From NCBI RefSeq assembly GCF_000150275.1, contig NW_002060943.1, positions 5,173,950-5,237,949 of the forward strand: DNA of 64,000 bases, read 5' to 3'. Below are positions 46,673-60,700 of the stretch, piece by piece (within the stretch, counting starts at the first letter, position 1; each line of letters begins with the position of its first letter). The notes under the pieces were generated by a model, which saw nothing but the letters and a program-made list of their open reading frames with translations, ran no database searches and was not told the DNA's origin. The DNA comes from Trichoplax adhaerens (Eukaryota; Placozoa; Uniplacotomia; Trichoplacea; Trichoplacidae). A program made the translations under genes and the position numbers.

Positions 46673-49600
46673 ATGCCGTCCAGTAAGAGTGATACCATGC
46701 GCGGCTTGGCCGTTTTCATTTCGGATATACGAAATTGTGAGTTTCTGCATCATGACGTAGTCCAACAAGGCGTTAACTTGACATTTCTACCATCAACCAG
46801 GCGTATTTCTCTTTTTTTTCTCCCCCTCTCTCTCTCTCTCTTTCTTTCTTCTGACGATAGTATCCGAACGACGTTGATACAACACCTTTATGTCAAGTTG
46901 TCTTTGAAGAGTACATCTCGACGATCTAGCCGATCGATCAATATTATCCTTCTTTCATACTTGTAGTTCAATACATGTCGGTCGATACCAGCTTTTTCTA
47001 CACCAGATTGAGTACCGTACCGTACATCGCAGCAAACGCATGCAATCGGGTCTAGTCTGCAATTTCAACACTCGCTCTTTTGGATTACCAATTGTCCATG
47101 CCAGTCCGATGGACTGGTTGCTTTATCAATCCACATAGTCAAATACTGTCCATTTCAACCAATACCCCTACCAAATGCAATTGTTATTCAACTCAACATA
47201 TCATTTACTGTCATCTCTCTCTCCGATCATAGTACAAGTGCGTCAAAATGGCCATGACGATATTGTAGACTCTCGTCCTGGATAGTTTCATTACCTTTTT
47301 CCAACTCAGATGACGATAGAATGCCATGTCGGCTTGAAAGATTGTCCATTGATGGCTTACCATTCCTAGCATATCATTGATCCATAGTGTTACTCCTTTT
47401 TCATCAACAAAAAAAAATCATCGTCGAGGGCGTTAATCTTACCAAAATGTCATCTACCCATTCTAGGAGTCAATGACCTTGCCCATCTTCTCCCGATTCT
47501 AGCAAAGTCCAGTATTGATCGTATAGCAGTAAATTAAATAGAATACGATTCAAGTGATTTTGTGTCGTACTGATGATGTTGAACATATAGAATTACTAAA
47601 TGTGCGTAGTCAATGATTGCATAGTTGAATATTGACCCATATCTCATGCTTGTATGACCTATTTTGTCGGGTGCGCTAGGCAAATCACGAGAAGCGGAAA
47701 TTAAAAGAATTAACAAAGAACTCGCTAACATCAGATCCAAGTTTAAAGGTAATGAATTGAATATTGGATACTTGTTGTTGCTGCTGCATATTTTTATGTG
47801 TTAGGCAATGAAATTTACCTTTGATAGACGTAGACGTCGTGTCTAAATTGATGGGAAAATGGTCCGACAATGAACCGTGCGTCATACTCAACATGCTTAT
47901 TTTTGACTCTAGGCGATAAACAACTGGATGGCTACAGTAAGAAAAAATATGTCTGTAAATTGCTATTCATATTTCTTCTTGGTGTCGATATCGATTTTGG
48001 CTACATGGAAGCTGTTAATTTATTGTCTTCCATTAAGTATACGGAAAAACAAATTGTAAGAACTGTTTATTCTATTCATTTTTCAATTCATAATTTGTTA
48101 CTATTTTCCCAACTACAGTGATCTTATCGACCAATGCAATCATTGCAAATAGCACAATCTTACATGATAATCTACAGTATAGTGTATGCTTGTATTGATG
48201 AACAGTCATAAACACATACTGTATACCGCAAATTTCGTTGAAACTCAGCTTAGATTAATATTCATTTAATCCGCCCTTATTTAATTATTTAAAGATTTGA
48301 TCGTGGTTAAATTTAAGTAACCGTTATTATTTTATCATACTGTTTTTGTAATGCAGAATTAGAGTGTCTTAATGGCGGTTTATGCCATCACTATTTAAAT
48401 TTTTAAAGGTTTTATAGTCGACAATTGAATTGAAGCAATCATGATTCCCGATACCGTAGAATATTTATTTTTTTACCACACAATTTTTCAGTCATGTTAT
48501 GTCTACTGTCAGTACAAATAAGAATGCCTTAACTGTATGTGTGTACAAATACTTATCATGTATCAAGCATGTAAAAAATGCTCTTTTGATTACTGTAGCA
48601 CTCACAGCCCAATGCATTTTCGCTTACTTTTGTCCATTAGCTACTCTATACATTGTACATGATAAAGGGTAGTTCAACTTAGTCCTTTCTTTTTAATAGA
48701 CTAATTGTTTTTACAACCGTTTACCAATGAAATGATTTCATGATACTGATCAAACATGCCTGTACCTCTTGGAGTAATTATTTTACTAATTGTAGATATT
48801 GTTTCTTTCATCATTTCTTTAAAGGGCTATCTTTTCATTTCTGTGCTGATTGATCACAGTCATGATTTGATGAAATTAGTAATCCAATCGATTAAAAATG
48901 ATTTAAACAGTGGCAAGCCAATCCATATTTCACTCGCCCTGAATTGCGTTGCTAATGTGGGTAGCCCGGAAATGGCTGAACAATTGGCTAGCGAAGTGCC
49001 TCGAATTTTAGTTGGAAGGTATTAAATACACAAATTAGATTATCACAAGATTATTACTATTACAGTATTGTGTTATCAACAATCGTTCTAAAGTCCTATT
49101 ACAAGTGTTAAATCTACCAGTTTCAATACATTCACTTATGAATACGTATATGGCAGTATGATTAGTTTCAGACTTTGCTTGGCTACATGATGAGTATTTA
49201 TAATATCATCACACTTTCAGTGATAGCTTTCTAGAGTGACATTTCAAACTAATGTAATCGTAGTGCATACTTTGACCTCAGCTTCTGATCAATATTGAAC
49301 ACTATACGCTCATTTTTTAGTGATACAATGGATACAGTCAGACAGAACGCTGCGCTATGCTTGCTTCGCTTGTATAGAGTATCGACGAAGATATTACCTC
49401 CTGGAGAATGGACAACTAGAATAGTGCAACTGCTATCCGATAAGCACCTTGTAAAACAAATTGTCAATTTAACTTTTGCGTTCTCGGTTGGATTAACTGT
49501 ACTTTAAAATTGATGGCTTTTCTAATTGTTTGTTCATTAGGGTGTTGTAACTGCAGCATGCAGTCTAATTTATGAATTAGCAAGGGAAAATCCAGAGGAT

Positions 49601-52600
49601 TATAAAGCATGCGTACCGTTGGCTGTTTCACGATTAAGTCGCGTAAGTGAAGCAATGGCGTTCATCCGTTTACCGGATTATCACTATATTATTACAACTA
49701 TATCACGTATCCTTTCATATTCTTATAGATTGCAACCGCTAATTACGGTGATTTACAAGACTATACTTATTACTTTGTTCCTGCACCTTGGCTTTCTGTT
49801 AAGCTTTTGCGTTTATTGCAAACATATCCTCCACCAGGTTAGTAACTTAGTATAGACTAGCACGATTCAACGTACTATTACATACTGAATAATATGATAC
49901 TGATCTGAAGTATCACCTTACAAAATTAGATGATCCAGCCATTCGTGCTCGCTTACACGAATGCATTGAAGCTGTACTAAACAGAGCAATGGTAAATATA
50001 ACATGATATTGTTTTATTATCGAATCGTTTCATCACTTGTTTCTTCCTTATGATAATATAACTCATGGTATAACCTACAGGAACCACCAAAGTCCAAGAA
50101 AGTACAGCACAGCAATGCAAAGAATGCAGTCATTTTTGAAGCAATTAGTTTAATTATACACTACGATAAGTAAGAATTGTAACTATTTCTTTATTACATA
50201 AATTAACTGTCTATTTACTATTTAAATGGTAATAATGTAGGCTAGGCTATTATTACAACAAAGTTAAAATTTATATTGTATATTGTTATTAATTAATAAT
50301 TAAAACAGCGATCCTGATCAAATGGTTCGAGCGTGTAATCAACTCGGTACCTTTTTGTCAAGTCGAGAAACTAATTTAAGGTTAATTTTGCTTAGGATGT
50401 TTTCATTTTATGAGAGGTCGAATTTTGACTATGTTATCATTATTTTTTATTTGCTAAAATAGGTATCTTGCATTGGAAAGTATGTGTGCGCTGGCCTCAT
50501 CTGAATATTCTCACGACGCTGTAAAGAAACATCAAAGTACAGTGATCCAGGCTTTAAAAGTTAGTGCACGTTATCTAACAATATCCAATACTGTATTTTT
50601 TTATGAATACCAGTCTAAAGGATGACCATATATATTTTATTTATCGTTGCAAAATAGTCATAGTTGTAATTGGTTTAATTATGCTTCACTGTTTAGAGCG
50701 AACGCGATGTTAGCGTCAGACAAAGGGCCATTGATTTGCTTTATGCTATGTGTGATAAAACTAATGCTATAGAGATAGTCGAGGAAATGTTGAATTATCT
50801 CAAAACTGCTGATTATTCTATCCGTGAAGAAATGGTACTTAAGGTAGCCATTCTAGCGGAAAGATACGCAGTTGACTATACATGGTATGTCGATACCATT
50901 TTGCGCCTGATAGGTATTGCTGGAGACTACGTAAGCGAAGAGGTAAAAGTTAATAAAATAGAATGCAATTGTTGCATGGAACCTGAATTTCTTGTCCATG
51001 ATCGGTATTACTGGATTTTTACTTTAGGTTTGGTATCGCGTAATTCAAATTACAGTTAACAGAGATGATGTACAAGGATATGCAGCCAAAACTGTATTTG
51101 AAGTAAGAAAGCATGATTCGACTCATCCTATAGGAGTATAATGTTCGCTTGATCACGCTAATAAATAATAAATATAACTACAAATTGCATTATCTATGTA
51201 GGCATTACAAGCTCCTGCATGTCACGAGAATATGGTAAAAGTTGGAGCCTATATTCTTGGAGAATTTGGTAATTTAATTGCAGGTGATGGAAGATCGAGG
51301 TAAGTTTTAGCATTCATGATACTCATAGTAAAATGCTGTGTTTATGCTGTGCTGTAAGATTTAGAAATGTAATTAAATTTTGTTATCTTAATATTTTACA
51401 GTGCTGGTACGCAGTTTGAGTTGCTGCATTCGAAGTTTCACTTCTGTAGCACAGCTACTCGTGCTATACTATTAACGACATATGTAAAATTTATCAACTT
51501 ATTTCCGGAACTAAAAGGTCAAATTCAGAAGGTATGGTTGAATGCAAATTTTTACAAAAGCAAAGCAGTAGCCAATAGTTACTCTAAATCGCTATTTCTT
51601 TTGTTGTGATAAGGTATTACGAAGCGACAATCAAATACGGAACGCTGATGTAGAATTACAGCAAAGGTGCTTGGAATACTTAAGAATGACCAACGTTGCT
51701 TCTTCTGAAGTACTGGTATGTTCTCATAGTAGTATTGCGTTCTGACATACTTTATAATTTAGTATGATATGGTATATTATAAATTTGATGGTGTTTACAG
51801 AATACTGTTTTGGAAGTAATGCCACCCTTCCCGGAACGTGACTCCTCAATTTTAGCAAAATTACAGAAAAAGAAATCAGTTATTAGTAACAAAAATTTGG
51901 CTGATGGAGTTGCTACTGCTAATGTATGGTTTAATGAACTTTTTGCATTCTTGAATTGCCATTCTTAATAAGGATAGATCAAATTCGTTAACGTTATACC
52001 AATATATTTCTGCAAATATAGACAACCAATGTGGCCGTTAAATCACCCGCTACCGCTGCTGCTTTAACCACGATTACAGCTCCGGCTGCAAATCCTAATA
52101 ATGTTACAAATAATACGGCGGCACCTGTCATAGGTAATAATTAGAAAGTTGAAAACTCTGAAGGTGTTATATTGCTAAATTTGACATTAATTATCGCTTT
52201 GTATTTGGTTCTACCAGATCTTATTGCTCGTGACCCTGTCGAACCTGCTCCTACATCAACAATTGACGGAGCTAGTTCTGGGGCACTTTTAGTTGATGTA
52301 TTTGCTGAAGCCGAGCCGAAATTGCCACAAAGTAGTAGTGAAGTTATTGCTCAAGATAACTCTGATAAGTAAGCAATTCATTCAATACGTATTCTTTTCT
52401 ATCTACAGAGTTGGTTGTAAACATATTTTTAACTTTTTGATTAATCTAGATTTTTAATGAAAAATAACGGAGTTTTATACGAAAGCAGCGTTGTTCAGAT
52501 TGGAGTGAAAAGTGAATTTAAGCAAGGAACAGGTGTATTGTCTTGACCAATCTATTTCTATTACTGTAGATTTTGATATCGTTACTGCTTTACTAAGTGT

Positions 52601-53668
52601 ATCTTTTCTGGCATCGAATAGGGGTTTTGAGTATATTTTTCGGTAACAAAACAAACTTTCAGTTGGCTGCATTCACCTCAGTTGTTGAATGTTCCGCTGA
52701 TTTGCAGAGTCATATCCTTTCATTTTATTACGAATTTTTACTATGAATAAATGATCAATATTACATATATTTATCGATTACGTAATTATATTCCTTAATA
52801 AGTATGTACGTCTTAAAGCAGAATGCCCACCTATCAACTCAATTTTAGAGGCTGGAGCGCAAGTTCAGCAAACAATCTCGTTAGAAGCTATAGGAGATTT
52901 TATGGAAACACCTTTATTAAATCTCTCATTTAAGTAAGTTCATTCTTAATTGTCGTCGCTACTTTTTTTCGATCTTATATCATCGACTCTGCAATGTTTC
53001 AGCATGAATGGTGGACATCAGCGCCTTTCTTTGAATCTACCAGTATTTCTTACAAAGTTTATGTCTCCAGTGGAAATGAACGCTGAAAATTTCTTTATGA
53101 GATGGAAGAATCTCTCTGGGTATTTATAAACTATATATCCTGCATAACGTGCAGTAGTGATAATTTATTACAGTACGAAAGTATGTAATGCTATCGTTGT
53201 AATCATAGACCTGCCCAAGAAGCGCAGGAAGTATTTAAAGCTAAATTTCCAATGGATAAGGAACAATCGAGTATTAAGGTGCAGATAAATTATGTTACTA
53301 TACTATTTACAAATTAATTTATGCTGTTGGAAGTAATCCATTTGATTTACAAATCGATAGATACAAGGATTTGGCTTTTCAGTTCTTGAAGGTATTGATC
53401 CAAATATTGAAAACTTTATTAGTGCTGGTATATTGTATACAAGGCAGGGTCAAGTTGGCTGTTTAATGAGACTAGAACCGAACTTGCAAGCATCGGTAAA
53501 GTTACAGTGATTGCCTATTTTTGTTGCTCTTTCTAATAGCTATTGTAAAACTAATAGATTGTTTCTTACTTGTGTACTAATTATCTTTAGATGTACCGGT
53601 TAACTATTCGAGCATCTCGTGATAACGTGTCAGGCGTACTATTCAAGTTGATCAACCCTCATTTTTAA
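46673..53668 (+). CDS. AP2A: AP-2 complex alpha adaptin, 26 exons, complete (949 aa)
   Basis: Large subunit of the plasma-membrane clathrin adaptor AP-2. Exons: 46673-46736, 47680-47748, 47913-48055, 48825-49018, 49321-49450, 49541-49642, 49729-49837, 49930-49991, 50081-50169, 50309-50380, 50463-50559, 50697-50942, 51028-51102, 51202-51299, 51402-51531, 51614-51715, 51801-51923, 52022-52133, 52218-52368, 52450-52532, 52622-52708, 52822-52933, 53003-53119, 53209-53278, 53361-53495 and 53591-53668. Phases close exactly to 949 residues, the family length. Visible: [44 protein letters not shown] with the phosphoinositide-binding lysines; trunk HEAT repeats such as [11 protein letters not shown] and [39 protein letters not shown]; a short Ala/Pro/Thr hinge (52022-52368); an ear with [10 protein letters not shown], whose F and W match the human ear peptide-binding platform; and the end INPHF. 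Donors at exons 20 and 21 are weak and placed partly by homology. Confidence 0.96.
46813..46852 (+). repeat. CT-rich microsatellite in AP2A intron 1
   Basis: T8, then C5, then a (CT)n run and TTTCTTTCTTC, in the first intron just after the start exon. Confidence 0.85.
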
Positions 53669-54853
53669 TGATTCTACACAGACGTTAGAGAATCACAGGC
53701 TTTGAAATACTTATTTTTCTTTAATTCTTACAATAGTTTTTTCCGTTGGTATATGCCTCACTGTGTATAATTGCTTTAATTAGAAATTAATTGTTGTCAT
53801 CATTCCTTCAAAATAGGACTGGTAGTTAAAATAAATAAAACTAGATTTATCTATTTACTAAATGCCACTGTAGAAGTCAGTGTAAACATGACTTCACTTG
53901 TAACTACAGTAGATATAAAATGTTACTATTTCATATCTCGCTGTTTACCTAGATACATATATACTGTAATACTGTGTAATAGCTCCTTATTAGATAGGAA
54001 AATTTTAAGATTTAAATCTGTGCCGAGATGGTATATAAACTTTTCGATTTATTCATAGTCTTGAATTGATCGGCTGTCATAATTAGTAAAGCAAATGTTA
54101 TACTTATATGTAGAATTGCAAAATGACTACCTAACTTACACGAATGACTCTGTAGAATTTTGTTTTCTCCTACACCGTATTAAATGATAAAAATTTTTTT
54201 AACAGAATTGGTGTAGTCCTTATTAAGTGGTCATAGTAAAACCTTACCCTGGATTAGGTTATATAGCGTCAAGATTTGTCGTATATTTATCAATGAATGT
54301 ATGCTAAAACTTAATACCTCTATATCGTATAGTATTGAAAATCTAATATGGTAAATCAATAAAGCACCTTAGACGATTGGTACCGTAGTGAAATCCTTTT
54401 ATTACGATTGATAATTCGGTTAGAGATAGTTACTATACATTTTATTCTACTAATTGATGGAACGTTTATGAGATCTTTCTCTAACATTATGGCAATTTTT
54501 TTGAGAGCCTTGCTAACACAGGCTGTATTCAGCATTTTTACTAGTTATAGTATACACGTATATTTTATATTATATAATACATAGACACGTAAATATACTC
54601 TATATTTGAATATTGATACAGAACGTTGCAGTGACATGTAGCGGAAGCTAATACATGTATGTTGCACCTACGCGTATATGTCTGTATACGTATAGAAAAA
54701 TGCGACGCATCAGATTGTCGATTATAAAAGAAGGTAACATCAATATCCGATAGTATGCATTACAGTTACATTGTTTAATCCATATACTCAGTAAATATAG
54801 TAGTTGGGTGGTTGACTACCGATCATTAATTGCCTAAATAATAAAAATGAAAA
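53669..54853. other. Convergent intergenic region, no gene seen
   Basis: 3' flank of AP2A meeting the 3' end of the small minus-strand gene. Very AT-rich, with AATAAA-like signals near 53830 and 54360. I see no exon. Confidence 0.4.
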
Positions 54854-55910
54854 TTATTTTGTTCTGTCGCTGGAGATCTTTTTTAATTCCTTTTCATCTG
54901 CTGGATCTAATTGCAGCATAGTTTCCTTGGCGCTCGATACTTTTTGACGTATCTATGAGGTGTATATAAATATAAAATACCGCGTTATTGTGGATGGAAT
55001 CAATCTAGAGATGTAGTAGTTTACGCACGCTGTACGTATAGTCATCAGTGAAAACAATCTGATGATTAAATCGATAAGTTGTTAATTAATGCATATTGTG
55101 GATAGTCTAGAAATAGGCTACCGTAATAATATTGGAAAGGTGAATCGAAAGGCATCGTACGAATTTTACAATGACAATACAATCAATCATCGATTGCTCT
55201 ATATTAGTTTGTATTCAAATACTACGTACAAAATAAATTTTTGATCTTGCTAAGATAAATTATTTTCTTTCCCCACTATTCGTCTTTAAAGATTTTAGGT
55301 TGAATATGGAGTATTAGCAATCGCTCTCTGAGCCTTCCTTACATCCTTATTAAGTAAATCCAATCTAATTTATTTATACAGCATAATTGTCTATGAAGGG
55401 CATCATTTACGTATGTATTCTTACCCAAGAGAAGCAGTGATCTTCATATCCATAGTCATGATACAAGACTAAATAAATTCCTAAACCTGTACATCCGAAT
55501 AATGTAATTAGTAGTTGATTTCAGATAGTACGTGTTGATTTTATGGATAGTATGTAAAGGCAGATTATAACTGATCATAAGAAGAGATTATTTCTGCTCC
55601 ATTCAATATTTTTAACCAGTAAGACTATAGATATTAGTTACGGATTGGTAAACTGCGGGCGCAGCATGTGAACATAATCAGTTGAGCCATTTAGTCATGA
55701 CAGAACTTGCAATATCTATTGTAGTAGTGAACTATATAAATACAGTATACGTGAGATATTACCGACGACAGTAGTATAAGTAAACCATTTAAATCCTCTC
55801 TGATGGTTAGGAAGTACCATAGGCGTGTAGAGTTCAGCCTTGACATCTTTGCTTAGTCTTGCAATTTTAGGAGGTTCCTTATACCTGTAATCTTCAGCCA
55901 TGTTGTTCAT
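54854..55910 (-). CDS. Small unidentified gene, at least two exons
   Basis: The first exon runs from the ATG at 55910 (or 55901, three codons in) to about 55763, where a GTAATA donor follows TYTTVV. It reads MAEDYRYKEPPKIARLS, then KDVKAELYTPMVLPNHQRG and FKWFTYTTVV. The last exon, 54952-54854, begins after CCTCATAG and reads IRQKVSSAKETMLQLDPAD, then EKELKKISSDRTK and stop. Both have clean splice sites and coding composition. A middle exon, perhaps a membrane segment, may lie in the 800 bases between; I did not find one with confidence. The basic N-terminus, a possible central hydrophobic part and a charged helical tail resemble small mitochondrial or ER single-pass proteins, but I do not recognise the family. 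Joining the two exons as one gene is an inference. Confidence 0.45.
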
Positions 55911-58677
55911 TCACTACAACACAGTCGATGTGGGGCTGAGTCCAATGGCTGTCCATCGGGTGGAGGGCTGCCATACGGTACTACCGCACTGTCGTGTAGC
56001 CTATTCAGTACTCTAGAGGAAAGCTTTTCTTATAGATTTACCTTAATCCAGTTTAGTCTACTATACCTTTATTTGCTGCCTCCAAAGTACTAAGTACAGT
56101 AGTATACAGTGTACAGTACTCCTTAGTACTGTAGAAAATTGAGATCGCTACCGGGAGTGGGTCCTTCGAAAAATCTTTTTTACCTTCATGGTGTAACGCA
56201 TAAAATGAAATGAAACTTTAATTGAATTTATTGAGCGTTATTTTTTCAAAAATAACGCTAGTTATTATTCCTTTCTTACTTACAGATATGGAACACGATA
56301 TTGAAGAACTTTGAATCTATGAGAGCATTAAAATAATACCAGCCCGGCCGCCCGGTAGTACCATGCACTAGAAGAAGGCCTGATCACTCTTGGACGGACA
56401 GACACTGCTGGCTTCTCTCATCAAAATATTGTGTCAAACAGTTGGTTATGGGAGTACTTTAGTTGATTTTGAATTGACTCATGTTTTCTCAATTGAGTAA
56501 CATTGCATCGAATCTCCTTTATTTGCTACAAAGTTCTGCTTAAAGCAAGTTCTATAAGATCATAGACGCTATTTAAATTAGTCCCTGTAATTTAGAAAAG
56601 AGACATGGAACATCCATACTACTATACAGTAAGTAGTCATTTTTCGGCGCCCTCATTGGGGAAGAAAAGTCCGTCTGTCTGAGAGAGAGAGAGTCCACAG
56701 TTCTTCTTCTAGTACTACGCGTGACACGACTTGCGCAGATGGACCACGAAAACGTTTCCTTCTAGTGGTCCGTGATACTATACAGACAGACAGCACGTAC
56801 GGTACAGCGGCTCTCTTCTTCGGTTTTCTTGCCATTACCGTACTATACCGTACGTCCAGTTAGCATGGCACTGCACGCATACGCGCCCAATTCTGACCAG
56901 TGGAACAGGTCGATTACTATGCTACCTTGAGTCATACATCAGCACAATCGCTCGCTGCCCATCGCCATCGCTCGAGCAAACTCATTGCGCATAGAGGAGA
57001 CTCACTTGCACGTGTCCAACCTCTTCTTTTACCATCGTGAACAGAGTGGCAACGAAAAGGTAAAGGAGCAAGTTGAAATTCTTTTTTTTCCAACTTCAGC
57101 GGTCATTGACTTGGTTGAAATGGCATTTTTCCATGTTATAAGCTTGAGTAGATTGAAATGATATCGATTATGATCACTTTTATGCGTTAATTCATGAAAA
57201 ATTTTGCCAATTTTCGTCGTTGGCGTTCTGCAGCGCGATCGGTCCATCGCTTCACCCTGACTAGTGACTACCCAAGCGAGGCTGACCGTACCATACCGTT
57301 GCCTAGTAATGACAGTTTGATTTGCAGCTTATCCATTGCGATCTCATGGACACCCATTTCATTTACCTTGCTTGATCGATTTGGATGGCTATCCGGTCGA
57401 TTATCCATGCTCTAAACGACTATTATCCATCATGGCCTTGTCTGTCTTACCTTTTCATCAAAAATTGCCTTGATCCAATCGAAAATACGCCTAGTCTAAC
57501 TTATTAAATCGCCTTAAATTGACTTACTATCTTTGCATAACTTCTACTCTACCATGGTGTCTTCATTTTCAACAACGTTAATTTCGTATTCTCCCTTCAT
57601 TTGACAGCTTGAGAGAAAGTTAGTGATAGTTATTTTATCTTGGACATCTTTCTTTTTAGAGTACTACTAGTACCCTGTTTAGTAGACAGTACATCTTCGA
57701 TGCAGTTAGTGAGTACAATGAATCTCCAGTTCGATCGCATCGAATCATCAGCTTACACTAGACTCCTATTCTTGGTAAATTACCATCAAATTCCTTCTGC
57801 CTATCTTAGTTTTTACCTTGTTTATTTCTATCCACTTTAAACGAATCAGTCATTAGCTTACAGTAGATTCGTATATCTTCTTGATGGATGGGCAATCAAT
57901 TTATCCTTGCTAGTATGACTGTCTTTCTTTCAAACTTCTTTATAGTCAACGGAATCGATCGTCAGTTTAAAATGAGCTGACTTTTTTACCTATAAAAGAT
58001 TTCTCCTTTTCAATTTTGATCTTGTAATTAATTTCTCGTCTTTTTTATTTCGAACACAGTAAAAGAAACCGAAAGTCAGCTTACGGTAAAATTGTCCTTC
58101 TTCTTGATGAATTAATAACAAATTTGTCCTTACTACTCTGCTTAATTCTCCTTCAAATTGCTTTACGCGTACATACGAGTCAGCGAAATCGGTCACCAGT
58201 TAACCCTAAACTAGATGAGTTTTCCGCTTGTGAAAACGTTTCTGCTTCCTAACTTTTGATCGCTCAATTTCTCCTCTTCGTAATATGCTATGCAATTAAT
58301 GGAATGCGTCATCAATTTACAGTAGATTAAATTACTATCGTTTAAATAGGGACTTTGGATCAAGTCAAATTTGAAATCTTCCAGTTACTCTTATGATTAT
58401 GCGTCCTTCCTCTTAATACACATTTTGTCCTATCCATTAGACAATAATTAATCATCAACTTATGATACATCTATTTTCGCCTTAAAAAACATTTCTTTTT
58501 TGTTTCGTATTGTGTAACATTTTTAGCTATACTTGGCTGACACTATTCTGTATACAGCAAATAGAAATAATCAATCATATCATGAACTTATTGCAACATT
58601 TTTCATCTTTTAAGAAGGACTTAGCTGCTCGCAATAGTCTGATTATCTCTCCTTTTCTTTTCTTAATGAAATTATAG
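55911..58677. other. Intergenic 2.8 kb with GC-richer patches; no supported gene
   Basis: Contains palindromic CAGTAGTATACAGTGTACAG at about 56096-56115, a (GA)n run near 56682-56694, and a GC-richer patch (about 56640-57020). Short ORFs on both strands (56653-56835, 57029-57247, 57194-57415, 57640-57840, 57990-58196) lack domains and overlap each other, so I treat them as chance. The right end is the RPS16 promoter side. Confidence 0.4.
58645..58677 (+). promoter_or_regulatory. Pyrimidine-rich leader before RPS16 start (TOP tract or splice acceptor)
   Basis: CTCTCCTTTTCTTTTCTT precedes AATGAAATTATAG and then the start ATG. It may be a terminal-oligopyrimidine-like start region, typical of ribosomal protein genes, or the polypyrimidine tract of an intron in the 5' UTR, since TATAG ends exactly at the ATG. 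The second reading fits the bases better. Confidence 0.4.
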
Positions 58678-59731
<1,054 letters not shown>

Positions 59732-59819
59732 AGTGGCACACACTTGGAATATCTTCTGTATAGTAGTAATCTACTTCTTAGATTGGTCTTCTTCAACGTA
59801 TTAATATACAAAATATACA

Positions 59820-59825
59820 AATAAA
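59820..59825 (+). terminator. Polyadenylation signal of RPS16
   Basis: AATAAA at about 90 bases after the RPS16 stop, followed by a T-rich segment. Spacing is typical. Confidence 0.7.
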
Positions 59826-59831
59826 AAAATT

Positions 59832-60700
59832 TCTGTTCTATTCTTGTGCTTACTCTTTGCTTGGGCTAGCTTTCGCTTTAATAATCTCCAGCATACTTTA
59901 GTATTACAGTGAAAATCAATTTGTGACTAATTGAGTTAGGATAAGTTAAAAATTTAATTTACGTGCGGATGGGTTATAGAATGCAGCTGCTTGTTAAGAC
60001 CCATGAGAGCTAATGAACGAGCGATGAGCATAAAAATAAACTCGACGATCAGTAGTCAATTATCTACCACCTTTTGGCATTGCAAAGCGATGTATTATCG
60101 CTCTAGATTTGATCAACCTACAACCATAAGGTCACTAACTCGTTGCCACTTTCAAAAGGCATATTTCTTATTCGTCTAGCACAAACACTGCCGTTCGTTG
60201 TCCAGAGTGTACTGTATATTCATTCCGAATTGATCTTACGACATAGCGGTTAAATACGTAAATGTAACAACTTAAATGCTTCAGATATAGGTATTACCGC
60301 CAATAACTTAGTTTATTATTACTAGGAGACGCCATGATATTAATATTTATTTATTAGATCTACAAATTGTTGTAAAGAGCACATAAAACTAATTTTTTTC
60401 CATAACATGACGCCGTTGTACAATATTCGTACAAATCTGATCTAATATATTAGCCAAGTAAACTAATCGTTACACTACCGAGTATACTGGAATAAAATAT
60501 ATCGCTAATAGCAGAATATGCGCACCTATCTTTAATACTTCTTAGTAATTTAGCGATATCAGAGTTTGTTAATCAGCTAAAATAACATCACATTAATATT
60601 TTGCATGCTAAATTCAAAAGTTGCTGTTAGCAATCTTCAGGTATACGATGTTAGCGTCGATAGGGGGAGGGGCGCCAATTAAATGAGCAGTTTAACCAGG
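59832..60700. other. Convergent intergenic region, no gene seen
   Basis: Between the 3' ends of RPS16 (+) and the PTGR3-like gene (-). A plus-strand ORF at 59991-60179 has no recognisable feature. There is a short G-rich run GGGGGAGGGGCGCC at about 60663-60676. Confidence 0.4.

Noticed and set aside
46673-46966. 97-codon ORF starting at the AP2A ATG as a small independent protein
   Set aside because: Only the first 21 codons are homologous. After RN and one base a GTGAGT donor begins the first intron, and the rest is intron translation with a CT microsatellite.
56653-57415. Several small ORFs on both strands in a GC-richer patch
   Set aside because: They overlap on opposite strands, are Arg/Ser-rich as expected from composition, and match nothing recognised.
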